From NCBI GenBank assembly GCA_023389045.1, contig JAEWEZ010000158.1, positions 1 to 7,072 of the forward strand: 7,072 nt of DNA, in the 5' to 3' direction. How positions within the stretch are numbered: the first letter of the stretch is position 1; every line of letters starts with the position of its first letter. Both the position numbers and the translations under genes were made by a program. Positions 1 through 5,702 of the stretch are shown piece by piece. The stretch comes from Actinomycetes bacterium (GTDB lineage: Bacteria > Actinomycetota > Actinomycetes > Actinomycetales > Dermabacteraceae). The notes under the pieces were generated by a model that was given only the letters and a program-made list of their open reading frames with translations, had not been told where the DNA came from and ran no database searches.

Positions 1-1001
1 GCCATGAGGTAGTTCCGCAGGGCCTTCGCGTGCTGCACGCTGCGCTCGCCGCCGAGAACCGCAGCGCCGAGGTGACCCCCGTGGACCTCGGTGCCGGACG
101 CTGGCACCGCACCGGAGAAACCCTGACCGACGCCGATGAGGAGCTGCTGCGTCAGCACGATGCGATCCTGCTCGGTGCCGTCGGCGACCCCGAGGTGCCC
201 TCCGGTGTTCTCGAACGCGGACTCCTGCTGCGTCTGCGCTTCGGCTTCGACCACTACGTGAATCTGCGCCCCACTCGCCTGGTTCCGGGCCTCGCCACGC
301 CGCTCAAAGACCCCGACGAGATCGACTTCCTCGTCGTGCGGGAAGGCACCGAGGGCCCCTATGTGGGCAATGGCGGCTCCATGCGCACCGGCACCGAGCT
401 GGAGGTTGCCACCGAGGTGTCGATCAACACCGCCGTGGGTGTGGAACGCGTGGTGCGCTACGCCTTCGAGCAGGCACGCGCCCGCCGAGGCCACCTCACC
501 CTGGTGCATAAACACAATGTGCTCGTGCACGCCGGCTCGCTGTGGCAACGCATCGTCGAGCAGGTGGGCAGTGAGTTCCCTGAGGTCACGGTCGCCTATT
601 CGCATGTGGATGCCGCCACGATCCACATGGTCACCGACCCCGGCCGCTTCGATGTGATCGTCACCGACAACCTCTTCGGCGACATCATCACCGACCTCGC
701 CGCCGCCATCGGCGGAGGCATCGGCATGGCCGCCTCCGGAAACATCAACCCCAGCGGCGCATTCCCCTCCATGTTTGAGCCGGTGCACGGCTCCGCCCCG
801 GATATTGCAGGCAAGGGCCTCGCCGACCCCACCGCGACGGTGCTGTCGGTTGCCCTCATGCTCGAACACCTCGGCTGCCGGGAAGCGGCAGCGCGAGTGC
901 AGGGCGCCGTCGATTCCGACCTGCGCCGACGCAGTGAATACGGCCAGCGCAGCACCGAGGAGATCGGTGACGCGCTCGTCGAAGCGGTCCAGAAGGCCTG
1001 A
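1..1001 (+). CDS. leuB: 3-isopropylmalate dehydrogenase (5'-truncated by window edge)
   Basis: LeuB oxidatively decarboxylates 3-isopropylmalate to 2-oxoisocaproate with NAD+ in the cytoplasmic leucine pathway. The open frame runs in from the window edge: codons from base 3 read HEVVPQGLRVLHAALAAEN, matching the conserved N-terminal GDGIGxEV segment of the family. The true start therefore lies roughly 15 codons upstream, and the GTG at base 30 is an internal valine. Family motifs follow in order: the NLRPTRL segment, the REGTEGPYVG loop with the catalytic-type Tyr at 360-362, VHKHNVL with the catalytic-type Lys at 510-512, the VDAATIHMV helix, and the metal-binding DNLFGDIITD with Asp at 681-683. 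The nucleotide-binding EPVHGSAPDIAGKG loop comes last. About 332 residues are visible of a usual length near 340-350, and no internal damage is seen. The related isocitrate and tartrate dehydrogenases share the fold, but the overall pattern and the adjacent ilvE favour LeuB. Confidence 0.95.
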   Translation, partial: HEVVPQGLRVLHAALAAENRSAEVTPVDLGAGRWHRTGETLTDADEELLRQHDAILLGAVGDPEVPSGVLERGLLLRLRFGFDHYVNLRPTRLVPGLATPLKDPDEIDFLVVREGTEGPYVGNGGSMRTGTELEVATEVSINTAVGVERVVRYAFEQARARRGHLTLVHKHNVLVHAGSLWQRIVEQVGSEFPEVTVAYSHVDAATIHMVTDPGRFDVIVTDNLFGDIITDLAAAIGGGIGMAASGNINPSGAFPSMFEPVHGSAPDIAGKGLADPTATVLSVALMLEHLGCREAAARVQGAVDSDLRRRSEYGQRSTEEIGDALVEAVQKA

Positions 1002-1045
1002 CCTTCCCCGCCCCGCCGCCGTATCCTGCCCTCATCGCCGTTCTC

Positions 1046-1050
1046 AGGAG
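1046..1050 (+). promoter_or_regulatory. Shine-Dalgarno sequence of ilvE
   Basis: AGGAG sits nine bases before the ATG at 1060. It decides the ilvE start, because the same frame stays open far upstream into leuB (to 775) without any homology to aminotransferases. The 58-base gap after leuB shows no hairpin or convincing promoter, which fits translation from a shared leuB-ilvE transcript. Confidence 0.75.
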
Positions 1051-1059
1051 ACCCCCATC

Positions 1060-2151
1060 ATGAGCGCTCTCTCGTTCCCCACCACCGACGCCCCCCGCCG
1101 TTTCAGCGATGAGGAGCGCGCCGCGATCCTCGCCAATCCCGGCTTCGGGAGCCACTTCACCGACCATATGGCCCATGCCCGCTGGACCCCCGGGGACGGC
1201 TGGCACGGCGACGAGATCATCCCCTTCGGTCCGATCTCCCTCTCCCCGGCTGCTGCTGTTCTGCACTACGGGCAGGAGATTTTCGAGGGCATGAAGGCCT
1301 ACCGTCATGCCGACGGTTCCATCTGGACCTTCCGCCCGCAGGAGAACGCGAAGCGGATGCAGCGCTCCGCCCAGCGCCTGGCCCTGCCGGAGCTGCCGGT
1401 GGAGGACTACATGGCATCCCTCGAGCAGCTGGTGCGCACGGATGCCACCTGGGTTCCTGAGCCGACCACGGAAACCAGCCTCTACCTGCGCCCCTTCATG
1501 TTTGCCTCCGAGGAGTTCCTGGGTGTGCGTGCCGCGCACCTCGTGGACTACTACCTGATCGCTTCCCCGGCTGGCGCGTACTTCCCGCGTGGCGTGCAGC
1601 CGCTGGTCGTGTGGGTGACGAACACCTACGCCCGGGCGGGCGCCGGCGGCACGGGTGCCGCGAAGTGCGGCGGCAACTACGCCTCCTCCCTGCTCGCGAA
1701 GAACGAGGCCGGGGCCAATGGTGCCGACGAGGTGATGTTCCTGGACTCCGAGACGCACACCTTCATCGACGAGCTCTCCGGCATGAACGTGTTTGCGCTG
1801 ACCAACGACGGCCGTCTGCTCACCCCCTCGCTCTCCGGCGCGATCCTCGAGGGCGTCACCCGCGCCTCCGTGCTGCGTCTGGCGGAAGATCGGGGCCTGC
1901 AGATTGTGGAAGAGCGCCTGGCCTACGCGCGCGTGTGCGAGGACCTGCAGGCCGGCCGCATCACCGAAATGTTCGCCTGCGGCACCGCCGCGGTGATCAA
2001 CCCGATCGGTGAACTGCGCGACCCGAAGGGCTCCGTCCCGGTGGGCGATGGTGGCTCCGGCGAGTTCACGCTCTCCCTGCGTGAGGAACTCACCGGCATC
2101 CAGTACGGCAGGGTCGAGGACCGCCACGGCTGGATGCACCGCCTGGTCTGA
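1060..2151 (+). CDS. ilvE: Branched-chain amino acid aminotransferase
   Basis: This PLP enzyme transfers an amino group between glutamate and the 2-oxo acids of leucine, isoleucine and valine in the cytoplasm, the last step of their synthesis. The product is 363 residues, the usual size for the class that includes the actinobacterial and human BCATs. Fold-type IV landmarks are visible: GQEIFEGMKAYR (71-82), LYLRPFMFAS (141-150), the PLP-binding Lys202 in GAAKCGGNYASS, FIDELSGMNVF (235-245), the GAILEGVTRASVL cofactor-phosphate region (260-272), EMFACGTAAVINP (303-315), and the characteristic C-terminal TGIQYGRVEDRHGWM (345-359). The ATG is chosen because it follows AGGAG and matches the expected N-terminus. 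It lies 58 bases after leuB, whose pathway product is one of its substrates, so the two probably form one transcript. D-amino-acid aminotransferase and ADC lyase share the fold, but these motifs are specific to BCATs. Confidence 0.97.
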   Translation: MSALSFPTTDAPRRFSDEERAAILANPGFGSHFTDHMAHARWTPGDGWHGDEIIPFGPISLSPAAAVLHYGQEIFEGMKAYRHADGSIWTFRPQENAKRMQRSAQRLALPELPVEDYMASLEQLVRTDATWVPEPTTETSLYLRPFMFASEEFLGVRAAHLVDYYLIASPAGAYFPRGVQPLVVWVTNTYARAGAGGTGAAKCGGNYASSLLAKNEAGANGADEVMFLDSETHTFIDELSGMNVFALTNDGRLLTPSLSGAILEGVTRASVLRLAEDRGLQIVEERLAYARVCEDLQAGRITEMFACGTAAVINPIGELRDPKGSVPVGDGGSGEFTLSLREELTGIQYGRVEDRHGWMHRLV

Positions 2152-2184
2152 ACAGGCAGGCCTTCCAACAGATCGGCTGGGCGC

Positions 2185-2204
2185 GCGCTGAATAACCCCA
2201 GCGC
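2185..2204 (+). terminator. Weak candidate hairpin after ilvE
   Basis: GCGCTG (2185-2190) and CAGCGC (2199-2204) form a perfect six-base stem with an eight-base loop, 33 bases after the ilvE stop. No T-run follows. The right arm is part of the adjacent tandem repeat, so the pairing could be incidental. It is the only hairpin I found close behind ilvE, and I hold the call weakly. Confidence 0.25.
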
Positions 2205-2246
2205 TTCACTGACCCCAGCGCTTCACTGACGCCAGCGCCTCACTCA
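2196..2246. repeat. 17-bp tandem repeat, three copies
   Basis: CCCCAGCGCTTCACTGA occurs exactly at 2196-2212 and 2213-2229. A third, diverged copy lies at 2230-2246 (CGCCAGCGCCTCACTCA). The array lies between the ilvE stop and the scar region and is not part of any convincing gene, although its last bases touch the stop codon of the minus-strand MarR-like remnant. A short local duplication is the simplest explanation. Confidence 0.85.
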
Positions 2247-2390
2247 CTGCCTCCGAGGTCGTGGTGTCGGAGCACCCGCATGGATTCCCGCAGCGCTTCG
2301 AGGGCGGGGAGCGACTGAATAATCTGCTCCCGCTCACGCTGGGGGAGGGCTTCCATCGCACGGGTCACCACGTCGGCCCCTCGGTCCCAC
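2240..2390 (-). pseudogene. Remnant resembling the C-terminus of a MarR-type regulator
   Basis: On the minus strand, about 49 residues (from RWDRGADVVTRAMEALPQ to a TGA at 2240-2242) include EREQIIQSLPALEALRESM. The pattern of alternating helices with a 'ALPxxEREx(I/L)xxxLPALExL' signature resembles the C-terminal dimerisation helices of MarR-family regulators. No DNA-binding winged helix is present. Upstream of about 2390 the same frame runs antisense to the HNH-encoding sequence and loses sense, so only the tail of the former gene remains. The family call rests on pattern recognition of a short segment and is tentative. A non-MarR helical protein is possible. Confidence 0.4.
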
Positions 2391-2660
2391 CGCGCCTGCG
2401 CCTTTCCCGGTTGCCACCAGCATCGACACCTCGACGCGCACCACATGATCCCCTGGCAGGAGGGCGGCCCGACGGATCTTGAGAATCTGGTGCTGCTGTG
2501 CCGGCGGCATCACGTGATGGTCCATGAGGTGGCCTGCGGATCGTGCACGCTGCACCCGCAGCAGCGCACCGCTTCGAAGTGATCGACGAGAACGGCCGTC
2601 TGGTGCGTGCGTCCTGGCCGCCCTACCTCGAGAAACCTATGGTTGCCCCCGTCTGCCCCA
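2385..2660 (+). pseudogene. C-terminal fragment of a DUF222-type HNH endonuclease, frameshifted
   Basis: The plus-strand frame through 2391-2540 reads RACAFPGCHQHRHLDAHHMI, then PWQEGGPTDLENLVLLCRRH, then HVMVHE. This is the zinc/HNH module found at the C-terminus of the abundant actinobacterial DUF222-HNH proteins: two cysteines in CAFPGC, the DAHH pair, DLENLVLLC and RRHHxxVHE. No DUF222 region and no start codon precede it. The frame ends at a TGA at 2580-2582, but the tail continues in another frame as HRFEVIDENGRLVRASWPPYL (about 2567-2629). A one-base loss or two-base gain near 2553-2570 is therefore indicated. The 5' end abuts the antiparallel MarR-like remnant. In intact relatives this module is a nuclease of uncertain biological role. 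This copy is very unlikely to work, although the HNH motif itself has all its key residues. Confidence 0.85.
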
Positions 2661-2695
2661 CTGCCGGAACGGATGGAACAGAACCCCCGTCCCAA

Positions 2696-2749
2696 CCACC
2701 AACCCCGTCTAACCCACCAACCCCGTCTAACCCACCAACCCCGTCTGAA
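2696..2749 (+). repeat. 18-bp tandem repeat encoding PPTPSN, three copies
   Basis: The unit CCACCAACCCCGTCTAAC is exact at 2696-2713 and 2714-2731. The third copy (2732-2749) differs only at its last bases. Because 18 is a multiple of three, the frame is kept and encodes Pro-Pro-Thr-Pro-Ser-Asn repeatedly. It sits in the open frame 2543-2938, between the HNH tail and the CBS-like segment, and would form an unstructured linker if translated. Confidence 0.9.
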
Positions 2750-2938
2750 CCACGCTTCGGACCAATGCCTCCCGTGGCGGGGCACGGTTTCGACCTCGAC
2801 GCCGACACCTCGATGCTTGCAGCCCTGACGATGATCCGCGGGGAGCATGAGCAGCTCGCCGCCGTCATGCAGGACGGGCGTTTCCTGGGTGTGGTCACCT
2901 CGACCGACATCATGCGTCGGCTGCTCCCGCGCACCTGA
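2750..2938 (+). pseudogene. C-terminal piece of a CBS-domain protein
   Basis: The last 60 or so residues of the open frame 2543-2938 include FDLDADTSMLAALTMIRGEH, then EQLAAVMQDGRFLGVVTSTD, then IMRRLLP. This matches the second half of a CBS domain (DTSMxxAL..M, then V.xDGRxLGVVTxxDI), most like the final CBS of CNNM/CorC-type membrane proteins or free-standing CBS pairs. Membrane segments, the transporter-associated domain and the first CBS copy are all absent. The frame is continuous with the HNH tail through the PPTPSN repeat, and its first possible starts (such as GTG 2543) lie inside the HNH remnant. I read it as a fragment. A small expressed 131-residue chimera starting at 2543 cannot be excluded, but no ribosome-binding site supports it. 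Confidence 0.6.
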
Positions 2939-2974
2939 TCCTGCGCGACTCACCTAGCGCGCAACGCCCCGTCT

Positions 2975-3009
2975 CCGCGCCCTCTGGCTGTCACCGCCAG
3001 GGGGCGCGG
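2975..3009. terminator. GC-rich hairpin at the helicase 3' end
   Basis: Bases 2975-2988 pair with 2996-3009 to give a 14-position stem around a seven-base loop (2989-2995). Thirteen pairs are Watson-Crick. The pair 2983/3001 is a U-G wobble in plus-strand RNA and an A-C mismatch in minus-strand RNA. The helicase stop codon (2991-2993 on the minus strand) lies in the loop. Neither side has a T-run, as is common for hairpin-only terminators in GC-rich actinobacteria. It could stop helicase transcription and block read-through from the plus-strand leuB-ilvE side. A weaker six-base stem, TGCGCG/CGCGCA, lies just beyond at 2942-2963. Confidence 0.5.
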
Positions 3010-5561
3010 GCAATATCTCCGACGTATTCGAGGGTGAAGGCGAGTTCGCCTGCCTCGTCGGTCGCATCCAGATCGACCACGCCCTGCATCACGAAGTCGT
3101 TGTTCTCTTCGGGGTCCATGAGCGTCTGCGTGACCAGCCACTGTCGGGACTCCTCGATGATCCGCAGCAGCTTCGGAGAACGCGCCCGATCCTCGATGAC
3201 CACATGGTCGTAGGTGTCGAAGAAGTCATCGAGCGCATCAGCCCAGCGGTCCCGATCCCAGCCGCTTGCCCCGTCGAGCTCCTCAAGGCGCTCCTCTTTT
3301 TCCAGCGCGAACAGTTCCACCCGGTTCCACATGGCCTGGCGAATCATGGTGCGCAGCACCTTCGGCTGCCCCGAGAGAACACGCGCGGAGTCAGGCCTCA
3401 GGGTGCTTGCCGCATCCTCAGCCTCGGAATCCTCGGGATGCGCGAGGGCCTCCCACTCATCCAGGAGCGAGGAGTCCACCCCGCGCACCAGCACCCCGAG
3501 CCATTCGATGACATCCTCGATCTGCTCGGTGCGCAGTTCCTGCGGGAGCGTACGGCGCAGCGCCTGGTAGGCATCGGAGAGGTAGCGCAGCACGATGCCC
3601 TCGGAGCGCATCAGTCGATACCGGGAGACGTACTCGCTGAAGGTGGCCCCGGTTTCGTGCAGTTCGCGCACAATCGACTTGGGGGAAAGATCCCTGGGGC
3701 GCACCCAGGGGTGAGAACGGCGATAAATCTCCAGGGCTGCTTCCAGGTCCTCCGCGAGCGGCTTCGGCCAGGTCACCTCATCCAGGAGCGACATCCGCTC
3801 GGTGTATTCCACCCCGTCGGCCTTCAACTCCGCGAGCAGTTCCCCGCGCGCCTGATTTTGCTGCGCGAGCAGGATCTGCATCGGGTCCTCCAGGATCGCC
3901 TCAATGATCGAGACGGTGTCCATCGCGAGCGTGGGGGAGTCCTCGTCGAGAGAGTCGATCATCGCGATCGCGAAGGGGGCAAGGGGCTGGTTCATCGTGA
4001 AGTCGAGCTGCAGGTCATCCACGAGGCTCACCCGTCGGCCCAGATGATCCGGTTCCTCGAGCACCCGCACGATCTCCGCGTCCTTCAAACCACGGAAAAT
4101 CTCGACGGCCTCGCGCAGCAGTTTGCGTTTCTGCGTCGGGGTTTGATGGCTCGTCATGATCAAATGCCGGGCCGCCTCGAAGGCATTCCCGGGGCGGGCT
4201 ATCAGCGCGAGTTCCATCGATGGGGTGATCCGCAGATGGGGGCGCAGCGCCTCCGGCGGGTTCTCGACCAGCTTCTGCAGATTCTGCTCGCTCCAGGTCA
4301 CGGCGCCCTCGGGAACCTTCGGTTTTGGTTCCTTCTTGCGTTTCTTCGCGCTATTGGGCGTCGCACCGGCTTTCTCGCGGGCACGTTTCTTGGTCTGTTC
4401 GCGTTCAAACTCGATGGTCCAGGTGGGTGCCTGCACGACGACGTGTCCGACGGTGTCATAGCCGGCGCGGCCAGCGCGCCCGGCGATCTGGTGGAACTCG
4501 CGGCTATTCAGCAGCCGCATCCGCTTCCCATCGAACTTCGCCAGGCCCGTCAGCAGCACGGTGCGGATCGGCACATTGATCCCAACCCCGAGGGTGTCGG
4601 TTCCGCAGATCACCTTCAGCAGCCCGGACTGCGCAAGTTTCTCTACCAGACGGCGGTACTTCGGGAGCATCCCCGCGTGGTGCACACCGATGCCATCGCG
4701 TACGAGCTTGGAGAGCGTCTGCCCGAACCCTCGTGAGAAGCGGAAGTCGCCGATGAGTTCACGGACCTCCTCGCGCTGGGAGGGGGTGAGGATTTTCTGC
4801 CCGAGCATAGATTGCGCCTGCTCAAGGGCCTCTTTCTGGGTGAAGTGCACGACGTACACCGGGGCGTCGCGATCCTCGAGGATGGTGGTGATCGTGTCCT
4901 CGAGCGGTTCCAGCGACCAGCGGAAATCCAGGGGGACGGGACGCGGGGCATCGTCGATGACCGTCACGGGCCGGTCGGTGCGCTCCTCCAGATCCTCCAC
5001 GAAGAACGACACATCCCCGAGGGTCGCGCTCATCAGCACAAACTGGCAGGACTTCAGTTCAATCAGCGGAACCTGCCAGGCCCAGCCGCGCTGCGGATCG
5101 CCGTAAAAATGGAACTCGTCCATCACCGCGAGGCCCACATCGCTCGTGGCCCCATCGCGCAGGGCATGGTTCGCGAAAATCTCGGCAGTGCACACGATGA
5201 TCGGCGCATCGTGGTTCACCGAGGAATCGCCCGTCATCATGCCGACGTTCTGCGCGCCGAACTGCCCGACCAGGTCAAAGAACTTTTCGGAGACCAGGGC
5301 CTTGATCGGCGCGGTGTAGTAGGCCCGCTCGCCGCGGGCCATCGCCGCAAACAGGGCCGCATAGGCAATCGTGGTTTTCCCCGACCCGGTGGGGGTTGCC
5401 GCGATCACGTGATCCCCGGCGGCGATCGCCAGCAGCGCCTCTTCCTGATGCGGGTACAGGGTGCGGCCGATCTCCTGCTGCGCGGCGATGAAACCGTCGA
5501 CCACGGCGTCCTGATCGGCGCGGGAAGGATCAGCGGGCAGGTGCGGCGTGAGCGAAGGCAT
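2991..5561 (-). CDS. Ski2-like DEAD/DEAH-box helicase with DUF3516 C-terminus
   Basis: This is an 856-residue superfamily 2 helicase that is expected to unwind RNA or DNA in the cytoplasm using ATP. Its biological substrate is not established. Motifs are intact and in order: a Q-like LYPHQEEAL (35-43), Walker A ATPTGSGKTT (55-64), TAPIKALVSEKF (83-94), motif II DEFH (148-151), motif III SAT (178-180), VHHAGMLP (293-300), motif V TDTLGVGINVP (321-331), and motif VI QIAGRAGR (358-365). A lysine-rich linker (about 390-416) leads to a long C-terminal half (about 420-856) that resembles DUF3516 of actinobacterial helicases. DEFH in place of DEVH is usual in that group. The ATG at 5561 places the Q region at the expected distance; only a weak GAGA-type ribosome site precedes it. 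HelY is a relative but has a different C-terminus. It is divergent from arcC, and no partner gene is visible. Confidence 0.93.
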   Translation of the reverse strand: MPSLTPHLPADPSRADQDAVVDGFIAAQQEIGRTLYPHQEEALLAIAAGDHVIAATPTGSGKTTIAYAALFAAMARGERAYYTAPIKALVSEKFFDLVGQFGAQNVGMMTGDSSVNHDAPIIVCTAEIFANHALRDGATSDVGLAVMDEFHFYGDPQRGWAWQVPLIELKSCQFVLMSATLGDVSFFVEDLEERTDRPVTVIDDAPRPVPLDFRWSLEPLEDTITTILEDRDAPVYVVHFTQKEALEQAQSMLGQKILTPSQREEVRELIGDFRFSRGFGQTLSKLVRDGIGVHHAGMLPKYRRLVEKLAQSGLLKVICGTDTLGVGINVPIRTVLLTGLAKFDGKRMRLLNSREFHQIAGRAGRAGYDTVGHVVVQAPTWTIEFEREQTKKRAREKAGATPNSAKKRKKEPKPKVPEGAVTWSEQNLQKLVENPPEALRPHLRITPSMELALIARPGNAFEAARHLIMTSHQTPTQKRKLLREAVEIFRGLKDAEIVRVLEEPDHLGRRVSLVDDLQLDFTMNQPLAPFAIAMIDSLDEDSPTLAMDTVSIIEAILEDPMQILLAQQNQARGELLAELKADGVEYTERMSLLDEVTWPKPLAEDLEAALEIYRRSHPWVRPRDLSPKSIVRELHETGATFSEYVSRYRLMRSEGIVLRYLSDAYQALRRTLPQELRTEQIEDVIEWLGVLVRGVDSSLLDEWEALAHPEDSEAEDAASTLRPDSARVLSGQPKVLRTMIRQAMWNRVELFALEKEERLEELDGASGWDRDRWADALDDFFDTYDHVVIEDRARSPKLLRIIEESRQWLVTQTLMDPEENNDFVMQGVVDLDATDEAGELAFTLEYVGDIARAPWR

Positions 5562-5702
5562 GCAGATAGTCTCTCAGGCCAGCGGCACTGCCGCTGCCCG
5601 GGATCCCGGTCGGCACCTCGGTGCGGGGTTTCCCGAAGCGCCCCCGGGACAGGGCCAGGCTCAGTAGCGTCAAGCCACGAGACCACGCCCGAGGAGGACC
5701 CG
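5562..5702. promoter_or_regulatory. Divergent intergenic region with three short dyads
   Basis: These 141 bases must hold the promoters of both the helicase (leftward) and arcC (rightward). Three inverted repeats follow one another: CAGCGGC-act-GCCGCTG (5580-5596), the perfect palindrome CCGGGATCCCGG (5598-5609), and GCACC-tc-GGTGC (5613-5624). They could be operator half-sites or leader hairpins of the helicase mRNA, but GC-rich DNA produces short dyads readily. I could not identify convincing -10/-35 pairs on either strand. The role is inferred only from position. Confidence 0.35.
5691..5697 (+). promoter_or_regulatory. Strong Shine-Dalgarno sequence fixing the arcC TTG start
   Basis: GAGGAGG ends five bases before the TTG at 5703. 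No ATG or GTG at a comparable distance is in frame, and the GGN phosphate-binding loop begins only 23 residues later. This near-perfect site is what identifies TTG as the start, even though the frame stays open upstream to 4812, antisense to the helicase. Confidence 0.8.

Noticed and set aside
30..32. GTG as the leuB start
   Set aside because: Conserved LeuB residues are encoded upstream to the window edge (HEVVPQGLR from base 3), so this codon is internal.
390..416. Lysine-rich linker of the helicase (residues 390-416; the start and end given here are residue numbers) as a possible foreign insertion
   Set aside because: A basic, variable linker between the helicase core and the C-terminal region is normal in DUF3516-type helicases.
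775..1059. Upstream extension of the ilvE frame overlapping leuB
   Set aside because: It has no aminotransferase similarity and is out of phase with leuB. The Shine-Dalgarno sequence before 1060 and the normal family length fit the ATG at 1060.
856..2139. 427-codon open frame on the minus strand opposite leuB and ilvE
   Set aside because: Its translation shows no domain and is rich in Gly, Val, His and Arg. It is the antisense shadow typical of GC-rich genes and lies opposite two well-supported enzymes.
2152..2990. CRISPR array or transposon suggested by the repeats
   Set aside because: The repeats are directly adjacent without spacers and only 17 and 18 bases long. No transposase, terminal inverted repeats or cas-like genes are present.
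3204..4736. 510-codon plus-strand open frame opposite the helicase
   Set aside because: It has no recognisable motif and lies entirely antisense to a conserved helicase. Stop codons are simply rare in this frame at high GC.
5645..5673. Minus-strand -35-like TTGACG (5668-5673) as the helicase promoter
   Set aside because: At the right spacing of about 17 bases the sequence is GTCCCG, which is not a -10 element, so the match is likely to be chance.
4812..5702. Upstream extension of the carbamate kinase frame, which would give a 652-residue fusion
   Set aside because: The extension is antisense to the helicase start and has no homology. The ribosome site at 5691-5697 and the kinase motifs place the true start at TTG 5703.
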